Part shown: piece after piece, positions 45,001-52,067 of the stretch
How the letters are laid out: each line of letters begins with the position of its first letter
Position numbering within the stretch: the first letter of the stretch is position 1
Source: Agrobacterium sp. a22-2
GTDB taxonomy: Bacteria > Pseudomonadota > Alphaproteobacteria > Rhizobiales > Rhizobiaceae
Length of the DNA stretch: 64,000 nucleotides
Direction of reading: 5' to 3'
Assembly (NCBI RefSeq): GCF_012276985.1
Contig: NZ_JAAXMM010000019.1
Span: forward strand, 25,759-89,758
Program-made: the position numbers and the translations under genes
Notes under the pieces: model-generated
What the model was told of the DNA's origin: nothing
The model's input: the letters and a program-made list of their open reading frames with translations, nothing else
Database searches by the model: none

Positions 45001-46609
45001 TCGCGCTGGTAAACGTGACGTCGTCGGCTTTGGCATTGCCGGTAATCGTCTCGATCAGCGCGACCGAAACGGTATTGATATAGTTGCCCAGCGTCAGGGT
45101 GTCGTTGCCCGTCCCGAGCGAAATGAGATTGCCCGTCAACTGGCCATTGATCGTGACAAGCTCGCTGCCGCTGCTGCCGATGATCGACTCGACGTTCCTG
45201 ATCGTGACCTTGTTCTCGGTTCCCGAAAGGCCGAGATAGTCGTCGCCTCCCCCGAGGTCGATCGTTGCTCCGGATGTCGATACCGCCAAGGCAATCCAGT
45301 CGTCGGATGCGCCGCTGGTGACCGTTTCGACATAGGAAACCCTGACCGTATTGATTTCATCGCTGAGGGTCAGGCTGTCGAGACCGGCGCCCAGGTTGAT
45401 GATGCCGTTGGTCAATTCAGTCGTAACGGTGATGACATCGGACGACGCGTTGCCGGAAATGGTCTCCACATTGTCGAAGGTCGCAGTGTTGTTGAATTTG
45501 CCGAGCAGCAACCGGTCGCCGCCATCGCCGAGATCGAAACTGCCGCCGGTCACGGCGGTTCCAAATATGATGTATTCCTTGCTCTCGCCGCCGATTACTG
45601 TCTCGACGTTCTTCAGCGTGGTGGTGCCACCATATTCCGAGAACACCAGCGTATCGTTGCCGCCACGAAGATCGATCAGGCCGCCGGCTTTCGCCTCCAT
45701 CATTGTGACGGTATCGTCGCTCGAACCACCGTAAATCGTCTCGGTGCCGTAAATGCTGACGGTGTTAACGAAATTGCCCAGCGTCAGAATGTCATTGCCT
45801 TTGCCCAGCGAAATGTACCCGCCGGTAAAAATGGACCCGATCGTGATCAAATCCGTGGAAGAGCCGCCGACAATGCTCTCGGCATTGGAAATCGTCAGCT
45901 TGTTGGCAAAGGCACCAAGAACAAGGGTGTCTTCTCCATCCCCGAGATTGACCACGACCTTGGATGCATTGGTGTTCAACACCACCCGGTCGTCCCCCGC
46001 ACCGCTGACCACTGTCTCGGCATTGGACACGACATAGGTCACCCCGGCTCCGCCGAGATGCAGGTAGTCCGCCCCAGTGCCGAGATCGACACGCCCGGAC
46101 GTAATCTCGCCGCGCAGATAGACTGTGTCGTTCTTCGTGTTGCCGATCACCGTCTCGACGCTGGTCAAGGTCACGGTATTGATATATTTAGCCAGCGTGA
46201 CCTTGTCGGCGCCGTCCCCGAGATTGAAGATCCCGCCCGTCATCTGCGTTGCGACGACGATGACTTCCTTGCTGTCGCCACCCACGATCGTCTCGATATT
46301 GCTGACCGTGGCGGTCGTGCCCAGTTCTGACAGCGTAACCTTGTCGCTTCCAGCCTTCAGGTCGAGGCGCCCCGCCGTCAGCGCGGTGTCGTAGACCAGC
46401 TGGTCGACCAGCGTTCCGCCTGCAACGGATTCGACGTTGGAAAGCGTGACAAGGTTGTTGAAATTCCCCAGAACCAGCCGGTCCAGGCCGGCACCCAGAT
46501 TGAGTTCGGCACCGTTCACCTGCGTGGTGACGGTAATGAAATCCGCGGCGGATGTGCCGGTCACGGTATCGAGGCTTGTTACGGTGAGTGTTTTGCCAGT
46601 CGTAGCCAC
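42020..46609 (-). CDS. Giant type I-secreted repeat protein (beta-solenoid adhesin/surface-layer candidate)
   Basis: This 1,529-aa protein has no N-terminal signal peptide and I found no cysteine in it. From about residue 13 to 1420 it is built of about 31 units averaging 46 aa. Each unit has a VETIxGG half and a DLGxGxDxLxL half, so one turn may be about 23 residues; these resemble stretched RTX motifs, and Asp/Gly spacing suggests Ca2+ sites. The tail (DKITDFVNGTDKLVF, DTNGDGSVDMNLTL, LSASDFKWS) matches C-terminal secretion domains of RTX proteins. The start is GTG 46609 after GGGGA. The Ser/Thr/Asn-rich repeats are good glycosylation targets. Likely a cell-surface or matrix protein. Confidence 0.85.
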   Translation of the reverse strand: MATTGKTLTVTSLDTVTGTSAADFITVTTQVNGAELNLGAGLDRLVLGNFNNLVTLSNVESVAGGTLVDQLVYDTALTAGRLDLKAGSDKVTLSELGTTATVSNIETIVGGDSKEVIVVATQMTGGIFNLGDGADKVTLAKYINTVTLTSVETVIGNTKNDTVYLRGEITSGRVDLGTGADYLHLGGAGVTYVVSNAETVVSGAGDDRVVLNTNASKVVVNLGDGEDTLVLGAFANKLTISNAESIVGGSSTDLITIGSIFTGGYISLGKGNDILTLGNFVNTVSIYGTETIYGGSSDDTVTMMEAKAGGLIDLRGGNDTLVFSEYGGTTTLKNVETVIGGESKEYIIFGTAVTGGSFDLGDGGDRLLLGKFNNTATFDNVETISGNASSDVITVTTELTNGIINLGAGLDSLTLSDEINTVRVSYVETVTSGASDDWIALAVSTSGATIDLGGGDDYLGLSGTENKVTIRNVESIIGSSGSELVTINGQLTGNLISLGTGNDTLTLGNYINTVSVALIETITGNAKADDVTFTSAIAGSEIDLAGGIDTLTLLAGGTVTVTNVETILGDDGIDSIVFNKTVTGVYIDLGAKTDKVTFGNYNNTATILNAETIVGGKSSDIITLGSEFTSGSIDLGQGYDMLTLSDDGATVTVSNVETVIGGTANDEVTLGGTVTYGFVDLGGGEDTLTTSGNVTFTVSNVETIVGGSGIEKIILADSFDGSINLSGGNDTILMANGGNTITISAAETITGGTGSDLVTIDTAGATTIVDLGGGSDTLAFGDNGGSVTVVNVETITGGIGAETIVFKSTVTGVEIDLGEGVDSVIFANYVNVATISNVENITGGTNGDKITFGTAVTGMTLDLGLGSDMLTFSADGGTVTIANIETVIGSDMNDIVSLSTYMTGGLISLADGEDRLTFNDLGGTATVSGVETVTGGIGKDYVTVSAGDTGFIDLGDENDRLTLSSTGNTLTISGVETITGGAGNDDIVFSKEVTGAIINLAGGNDTLTLSEYGGTISVAGVESIIGNVGTDMVTMTESYTGGEINLKSGVDTLVFANSNNTATVQNVETVTGGTLADRITLAGTYSEGYLDLGAGTDAIIFGANAATITIAGVESLVGSTGDDRVTISGSTGNGIYDFGDGQDEIAWTSGLTATLSNVESISGGTYADAITLATQWTDGYIDLGDGSDRLILADAANTVSVSGAETITGQSFDDMIIITSATHSGLVALGGGHDELQLGSSQNTVSITGVETVLGGSGADKVTLSAAATGIEIDLADGTDTLTLGSFTNTVSVYNVESITGGTNSDTVLVMEAVTDGQFFLGTGIDSITFTNGATATLASVETIVGSSSDDSITLSGVFSGAPIDLGAGDDYLKLGSGSTLTVVDVENITGSSSSDVIVLTGSSSTIVDLGAGSDTVTFSGNRDTVTGGDGSDMFTFTSTSQSTGTDADKITDFVNGTDKLVFQGLLNGTFSYLGTTTTLSAAGNSEAYFDNGTSTLFVDTNGDGSVDMNLTLTGKTADNLSASDFKWS
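42350..46573 (-). repeat. About 31 tandem coding repeats, period near 138 bp
   Basis: These repeats lie inside the secreted-protein gene. I counted 30 VE(T/S/N)-type unit starts from residue 59 to 1386, giving an average spacing of 45.8 residues, plus one degenerate first unit. Units are clearly diverged from each other, so the array is old and not a recent slippage product. Confidence 0.85.
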
Positions 46610-46668
46610 AGCTATTCCCCGTTACTGGGTTGGTGACGACAAACAAGGCCGCCAATCAGACAGGTATT

Positions 46669-46708
46669 GGCCGAAAGATCGGCCGGCGATTATAAGACAT
46701 ATTAATAT
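46669..46708 (-). promoter_or_regulatory. Putative promoter and leader elements of the repeat-protein gene
   Basis: On the minus strand the 180-bp gap before the GTG contains TATAAT (plus-strand 46689-46694), a perfect ATATTAATAT palindrome just upstream (46699-46708) and a GGCCGA-AAGA-TCGGCC hairpin just downstream (46669-46684). No -35 match is evident at normal spacing, so an activator may be needed. The AT-rich block stands out from the GC-rich surroundings. Confidence 0.45.
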
Positions 46709-46789
46709 CGCAAGCTGACCCGAGACTGATCAGCATGCTTTATTTTCAAGAATGTCGAGCCAGCCGCCGGACGTGGAAAACCACGCCCT

Positions 46790-47746
46790 TCAGGCCGCCA
46801 CGACACTTAGCGCGCGGTCGAAATAGGCCACGGTTTCCTTCAGTCCGGTCTGCAATGCGATGCGCGGCTGCCAGCCCAGCAGGGACTGCGCCTTGGAAAT
46901 ATCGGGACGGCGCTGCGCCGGGTCATCCTGCGGTAGCGGCATGAACAGGAGACGCGACTTCGACCCGGTCAGATCGATGACCATCCCCGCCAGTTCCAGC
47001 ATGGTGAATTCGCCGGGATTACCGAGATTGATGGCCTGCGGCTCGGCCTGGTCGCTGTTCATCAGCCGGATGAGGCCATCGACCAGATCGTCGCGGTAGC
47101 AGAACGACCGGGTCTGGCGGCCATCGCCATAGATGGTCAGGCTGTGGCCCTTCAATGCCTGGACGATGAAATTGGAAACGACCCGACCATCGTCGGCCTG
47201 CATGCCCGGACCATAGGTGTTGAAGATCCTGGCGATCCGGATATCCGTGCCATGGCAGCGATTGTAGTCGTAAAACAGCGTTTCGGCGCTCCGCTTGCCT
47301 TCGTCATAACAGGCGCGGATACCGGTAATGCTGACATGACCACGGTATTCCTCGGGCTGCGGATGCACCAGCGGATCGCCATAGACCTCGGATGTCGACG
47401 CCTGCAGGATCCGCGCGCCCGTCCTGGTCGCCAGATCGAGAAGGTTCATCGCTCCGATGACATTGGTCCGCATGGTGCGGATCGGATCGGCCTGATAGTG
47501 GACAGGCGATGCCGGGCATGCCAGGTTGAAGATCTGATCGACCTGCGCGTGGAACGGCTCGCACACGTCGGCCCGCACCAGGTGAAAGCGGTCAGAAGCC
47601 ATATGGGCGCGGATATTGTCCAGCGATCCCGTATGAAAATTGTCGAGGCAGATCACGTCGTGTCCCTGCGCCAGCAATCGCCCGCACAGATAGGAGCCGA
47701 GAAAACCGGCGCCGCCAGTTACCAAGATTCGCTTGTTCACGCTCAT
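46790..47746 (-). CDS. NAD-dependent epimerase/decarboxylase, UDP-glucuronate decarboxylase-like
   Basis: This 318-aa extended short-chain dehydrogenase has the NAD motif GGAGFLG (about 11-17), STSEVYGDP (about 117-125) and the catalytic pair Tyr147/Lys151 (CYDEGK). The stretches LACPASPVHYQ, RIFNTYGPGM and DGRVVSNFIVQAL are typical of UDP-xylose synthases. It probably makes UDP-xylose or a related sugar nucleotide. It lies directly upstream of the repeat-protein gene on the same strand, so it may supply the donor sugar for the glycosyltransferases. Confidence 0.83.
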   Translation of the reverse strand: MSVNKRILVTGGAGFLGSYLCGRLLAQGHDVICLDNFHTGSLDNIRAHMASDRFHLVRADVCEPFHAQVDQIFNLACPASPVHYQADPIRTMRTNVIGAMNLLDLATRTGARILQASTSEVYGDPLVHPQPEEYRGHVSITGIRACYDEGKRSAETLFYDYNRCHGTDIRIARIFNTYGPGMQADDGRVVSNFIVQALKGHSLTIYGDGRQTRSFCYRDDLVDGLIRLMNSDQAEPQAINLGNPGEFTMLELAGMVIDLTGSKSRLLFMPLPQDDPAQRRPDISKAQSLLGWQPRIALQTGLKETVAYFDRALSVVAA

Positions 47747-47888
47747 CCGCCGTCCCTCATCGCCAAGTCATCTGGCCTGTGCCGGCGCAAGATGAGCCGA
47801 CGATCCTCATCCATGATGGAGGATCGAGCTTTCGCGAGGCTTGTCGGAGGGAAGAAAGGCCGCCGGCGCCGGCGGATGGAAGCAGCAG

Positions 47889-48551
47889 TCAGCTGAGCAT
47901 CGTGGTCAGCAGAAAGATGAAACCCTTGACCAGGGCGACCAGAACACTGGCGACCACGGCAATCGAAAAGCCGACCAGGACAAAACCGGCCACCACGACG
48001 AAGCCGTCGCGTTCAAGGATGCCGAAGGCGAACAGGCAGATCGCCAGGGCGGGCAGGATATTGCCCAAGGGGATCGGCAGGGCCAGAATGACCGACATGA
48101 CAAGGCAGAGGAAGCCGATCAGGTATTCCACCGGCGGATAGACCAGAAACACCGCCCTTGGCCGCAACATGCGTTCGCCGCGCGCCAGCCACGGGGAAAT
48201 CCGAGTAACGATCGATCCGAAATCCTCGCGCGTCATGGAACGATCGGCAATGATCTTCGGAAGCCACGGCGCCTGGCCCAGCATCAGCTGGGCCGACAGA
48301 AAGACGAGCGGAGCACCGAGCACCGCCGAGGTCCCCGGTGGCGTTGGAAAGACGTTCGGCAGGGCAAAGATCAGCAGCAGCGCGCCAAATGCCCGGTCTC
48401 CCATGGCCTGGAATATATCCGAAACGGAAACCCTGATCCTCGCCTCATCCGATGCAATGCTGTCGAGAATCTCCGACAACCGCCCGCCGCGTTTACGCGA
48501 CGCTCGATAATCCTGCGTGTCTTCGCTCCGCTCCTGCTCGTCCAAAGTCAT
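47889..48551 (-). CDS. exoD: ExoD family exopolysaccharide-related membrane protein
   Basis: This 220-aa protein has a soluble N-terminus and about four membrane segments from residue 55 onward (ALLLIFALPNVFPTPPGTS, then LIGFLCLVMSVILALPIPLGN). This matches ExoD, needed in Sinorhizobium meliloti for normal exopolysaccharide and alkali tolerance. The ATG at 48551 has GGGAG 5 bases upstream. It lies 142 bp upstream of the epimerase gene on the same strand. Confidence 0.82.
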   Translation of the reverse strand: MTLDEQERSEDTQDYRASRKRGGRLSEILDSIASDEARIRVSVSDIFQAMGDRAFGALLLIFALPNVFPTPPGTSAVLGAPLVFLSAQLMLGQAPWLPKIIADRSMTREDFGSIVTRISPWLARGERMLRPRAVFLVYPPVEYLIGFLCLVMSVILALPIPLGNILPALAICLFAFGILERDGFVVVAGFVLVGFSIAVVASVLVALVKGFIFLLTTMLS

Positions 48552-48675
48552 GCCGGCTCCCTGCCGATAACGTTCCACGGATCATATGTAAGGATGCTGT
48601 AGCACCGCACAATGACCTATGTTGGACAAAGCCGGTCCATGGACCGCAGGCATGGTCTAAAGACGCCGGAAAACC

Positions 48676-50517
48676 TCAGACCTGGACGAGATGTCCCTCG
48701 GACACCTGATTGTACTGGCGGATTGGCGGCACAAAGCCGACAGCCCGGACGGGGCTCTTGATCTCATCCGTCGACACCGCCCGCTTGATCATACGCCGTG
48801 ACGGATCAGGCACGGGCACCGCTGCCATCAATTTTTTGGTATAGGGATGCTGCGGGTTCTCGAACACCGCCTGCCGCGGCCCGATCTCGACGATCTCACC
48901 CAGATACATCACGGCGACGCGGTGGCTGACCCGCTCCACCACGGCCATGTCATGGCTGATGAACAGATAGGCCAGATTGAAGCTCTGCTGCAGATCGAGC
49001 AGCAGATTGCACACCTGCGCCTTGATCGAGACGTCGAGCGCCGACACCGCCTCGTCCGCAACGATGACCTTGGGATCGAGAATCAGCGATCGGGCGATGG
49101 CGATACGCTGCCGCTGACCACCGGAGAATTCATGGGGATAGCGCCGCATCATGTCGGCGCTCAGGCCGACGCGTTCCAGAAGGTTGGCGGCTTTTTCCCG
49201 CGCCTGGCGCTTGGTTCCCAGCCCATGCTCGATGTAAGGCTCCATGACCGCCGCTCCGACGCTCATGCGCGGATCGAGGCTGGCGAACGGATCCTGGAAG
49301 ACCATCTGAACGCTGCGCCGCATCTTGCGCAGATCGGTCCTGCCGAGATTGACGACGTCGAAACCGTCAAGGGCAATGGACCCGCTTGTCGGCTCGACCA
49401 GACGGGTGATCGAACGGCCAGTCGTCGATTTTCCGCAACCCGATTCCCCGACCAGAGCCAACGTTTCCCCGGGCCGCAGGTCGAAGCTGACATTCTCGAC
49501 CGCGTGCACGGCGCCCGACTTGCGGCCGAGCAGGCCGGAACGGATATCGAAACGCGTCGTGAGGTTGCGCACCTCGAGGATCGGCCGCTTGCCGATGTCG
49601 AGCACACCGCTTTCGGCCTCCGGCTCCAGCGTTGCGCCGGTGGCGATATCGATGACCGGAAAACGCATCGGCCGCTGGCGCCCCTCCATGGAACCGAGCC
49701 GCGGCACCGCGGACAATAGTGCCCGGGTGTAGGGATGCTGGCCGCGATGGAAGATATCGTCGGTCGGCCCGCTTTCAACCGCCTCGCCACGGAACATCAC
49801 GATCGTGCGATCGGCAACTTCGGCCACCACGCCCATATCGTGGGTAATGAAGAGGACCGACATGCCCTCTTCTTCCTGCAATATCTTGACGAGATCGAGG
49901 ATCTGTCCCTGGATGGTCACGTCGAGGGCCGTCGTCGGCTCGTCGGCGATCAACAGTTTCGGCTTGCTGGCCAGCGCCATGGCAATCATCACGCGTTGGC
50001 GCATGCCGCCGGAGAACTGGTGCGGATATTCGTCGAAGCGCCCCTTGGCGTTCGGAATGCGCACCTTCTCAAGAAGACGGATGCCTTCCGCCCGGGCCGC
50101 GGCGCGCGACAGATCCGTATGGCAGGTCAGCGCCTCGGCGATCTGGTCTCCGATGGTAAAGATCGGATTGAGGCTCGTCATCGGCTCCTGAAAGATCATC
50201 GAAATGTCGTTGCCGCGAACCTTGCGCATCGATTCGCTGTCGAGCGTCAGAAGTTCACGGCCGTTGAGCTTGATGCTGCCCTCGATCTTGCTGGCATTCT
50301 TGGGCAGCAGTTGCATGATGGAAAGCGACGTAACGCTCTTGCCGGAACCGGACTCGCCGACGATGGCCACGGTTTCGCGTGGCGCGATGTCGAAACTGAC
50401 ATTGCGCACCACCGGCCGCCAATGATCGCCGATCCGGAACGACGTCGTTAGGTTCTTGACCGACAGAACCGGACCGTGAGCTCCTTTGCCGCCGTCGCCT
50501 TCAATCCCATGCGCCAT
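48676..50517 (-). CDS. Fused double ATPase of a peptide/opine-class ABC importer (GsiA/DppDF-like)
   Basis: This 613-aa protein fuses two OppD/OppF-type ATPases. Each has Walker A (GESGSGKSV, then GESGCGKST), a signature (FSGGMRQR, then FSGGQRQR), Walker B and the C-terminal HPYT oligopeptide-transporter segment. The ATG at 50517 (GGGAAGG upstream) is preferred over an upstream ATG. It should energise the permeases at 53852-55766 across the divergent promoter. The M20 hydrolase gene lies 57 bp upstream on the same strand. Confidence 0.87.
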   Translation of the reverse strand: MAHGIEGDGGKGAHGPVLSVKNLTTSFRIGDHWRPVVRNVSFDIAPRETVAIVGESGSGKSVTSLSIMQLLPKNASKIEGSIKLNGRELLTLDSESMRKVRGNDISMIFQEPMTSLNPIFTIGDQIAEALTCHTDLSRAAARAEGIRLLEKVRIPNAKGRFDEYPHQFSGGMRQRVMIAMALASKPKLLIADEPTTALDVTIQGQILDLVKILQEEEGMSVLFITHDMGVVAEVADRTIVMFRGEAVESGPTDDIFHRGQHPYTRALLSAVPRLGSMEGRQRPMRFPVIDIATGATLEPEAESGVLDIGKRPILEVRNLTTRFDIRSGLLGRKSGAVHAVENVSFDLRPGETLALVGESGCGKSTTGRSITRLVEPTSGSIALDGFDVVNLGRTDLRKMRRSVQMVFQDPFASLDPRMSVGAAVMEPYIEHGLGTKRQAREKAANLLERVGLSADMMRRYPHEFSGGQRQRIAIARSLILDPKVIVADEAVSALDVSIKAQVCNLLLDLQQSFNLAYLFISHDMAVVERVSHRVAVMYLGEIVEIGPRQAVFENPQHPYTKKLMAAVPVPDPSRRMIKRAVSTDEIKSPVRAVGFVPPIRQYNQVSEGHLVQV

Positions 50518-50574
50518 GGATAGACCTTCCCGTTCTCGACACCAAGACACTGCAAATGCGGATCGCCGCCTTGA

Positions 50575-51738
50575 TCAGGCGGCAAGCGAGGTTTCAGCCA
50601 GCGTCACCCAGTAACTGATGCCATAGGGGATCGCGTCGTCGTTGAAGTCGTAGGATGAATTGTGGAGGTTGGCGGTATCGCCATTGCCGATGAACACGAA
50701 TGCCCCAGGCCGCGCCTCCAGCATGTAGGAGAAGTCCTCGGCACCCATGGCCGGCGGGAAATCGTCGCTGACGGCCTTGTCGCCGGCCACCTTGCGCAGA
50801 ACGTCGAGGGCGAAGTCCGTCTGATCGGCGTGATTGAAGGTGACGGGATAGCCGCGATGATAATGCACTTCGGCCCTGGCGCCCATGGCCATGGCAATCC
50901 CCGAGGCGATCTCCCTGATGCGGCTTTCAGCCATGTCGCGCATCGCCGGCAACAGGGTTCGCACCGTGCCGGAGAGCTTTACGCCATCCGGAATGACGTT
51001 GTAGGCATCGCCGCCGTGGATCTTCGTGACCGTAACCACGACGGATTGCAGAGGATCGGCTTCGCGGGCGGCGATCGACTGCAGCGCCACGACAACCTGG
51101 GCGGCGGCCAGAACCGGGTCGATGCTCTTGTGCGGTTGCGCCGCATGGCCGCTGCGGCCGAAAATCTCGATATCGAACTGGTCGGCAGCAGCCATCACCG
51201 AACCCTTGCGGGTCGCAAACTCACCAACCGCCATGCCGGGATGATTGTGCATGCCATAGACTTCGCTGATCGAGAATTTCTCCATCATACCGTCTTTCAC
51301 CATGGCAAGCCCGCCACCGCCGCCCTCTTCGGCCGGCTGGAAGATCACCGCGACGGAGCCTTTGAAATTGCGCGTTTCCGCCAGATGCTTGGCGGCGCCC
51401 AGCAGCATGGACGTGTGGCCGTCATGGCCGCAGGCATGCATCTTGCCGGGGGTCTTGGAACTCCATTCCTTGCCGCTTGCCTCCAGGATCGGCAGTGCGT
51501 CCATATCGGCACGAAAGCCGATGGTCGGCCCATCGCCACGACTACCCCGGATGATCCCGACAACCCCGGTCCGGCCAATTCCCGTCTCGACGATGTCGCA
51601 GCCGAAGGCCCTCAGCTTGTCGGCAACGAAGGCAGCCGTCTCATGCACATCGAACAGAAGCTCCGGGTTCTGATGCAATTGGCGGCGCCAACCGGCCACC
51701 TCTTCCTGCATCTCGCTGGCACGGTTCAATAGGGGCAT
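50575..51738 (-). CDS. M20 family amidohydrolase (N-acyl-amino-acid/hippurate hydrolase-like)
   Basis: This 387-aa dinuclear metallohydrolase shows FRADMDALP and the metal motif HACGHDGH (about 100-107), EEGGGG near 138 and a dimerisation domain at about 180-290. It should cleave an N-acyl bond of an amino acid or peptide. ATG 51738 has GAGG 9 bases upstream and is better spaced than the GTG two codons earlier. It is cotranscribed with the transporter ATPase, so the imported ligand is probably its substrate. Confidence 0.85.
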   Translation of the reverse strand: MPLLNRASEMQEEVAGWRRQLHQNPELLFDVHETAAFVADKLRAFGCDIVETGIGRTGVVGIIRGSRGDGPTIGFRADMDALPILEASGKEWSSKTPGKMHACGHDGHTSMLLGAAKHLAETRNFKGSVAVIFQPAEEGGGGGLAMVKDGMMEKFSISEVYGMHNHPGMAVGEFATRKGSVMAAADQFDIEIFGRSGHAAQPHKSIDPVLAAAQVVVALQSIAAREADPLQSVVVTVTKIHGGDAYNVIPDGVKLSGTVRTLLPAMRDMAESRIREIASGIAMAMGARAEVHYHRGYPVTFNHADQTDFALDVLRKVAGDKAVSDDFPPAMGAEDFSYMLEARPGAFVFIGNGDTANLHNSSYDFNDDAIPYGISYWVTLAETSLAA

Positions 51739-52067
51739 AGGCACAGTCCTCGATTACAGTTTTTTGTTCCCGCTCATCGGTTGGGCGGCATACTGCGCTG
51801 TGTCAAAGCGCTTTTGCAAGTCGCAATTTTCGGCCTTGAACGAAAAATAGCCCTATGCTTAGATGGCTCAAATTTTGAGCAAGTCCGCTACGATCGACAA
51901 GCGGCTGGCGCTGGACACACCGAAGCAATGGAGGCGGCGCAATCAAAATTACGAAATCATGTCAATGCATTAGTCGCTTGGCATTGGTTTCCTGACGTCA
52001 TGTGTGATGGACATCAGGGCGAATTTCAAAATCACAGCTCCAAACAAAAAAATAGGGGAACGAAATA
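51739..52067. other. Divergent promoter region between amidohydrolase and binding-protein genes
   Basis: This 329-bp region contains a 15-bp palindrome (51866-51880) and is AT-richer than its neighbours. An open frame of 95 codons through it (51781-52068) runs to the binding-protein start and lacks coding character or a ribosome-binding site, so I do not call a gene. Confidence 0.5.
51866..51880. promoter_or_regulatory. 15-bp perfect palindrome, candidate operator of the peptide ABC cluster
   Basis: GCTCAAA-T-TTTGAGC is a perfect inverted repeat near the middle of the divergent region. One site there could control both transcription units. No dedicated regulator gene is adjacent. Confidence 0.5.

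Noticed and set aside
42911..46330. 1,139-codon open frame antisense to the repeat protein
   Set aside because: It is the mirror of a GC-rich, strongly periodic gene, has no family signature and no ribosome-binding site; the minus frame has a clear secretion tail.
42350..46573. CRISPR-like array from the regular spacing
   Set aside because: The period is in-frame coding repeats with diverged units, not identical short repeats with unique spacers.
42020..46609. Calling the repeat protein a classic RTX toxin
   Set aside because: Canonical contiguous nonapeptide repeats and any enzymatic or pore-forming domain are absent; only the secretion tail and related motifs are present.
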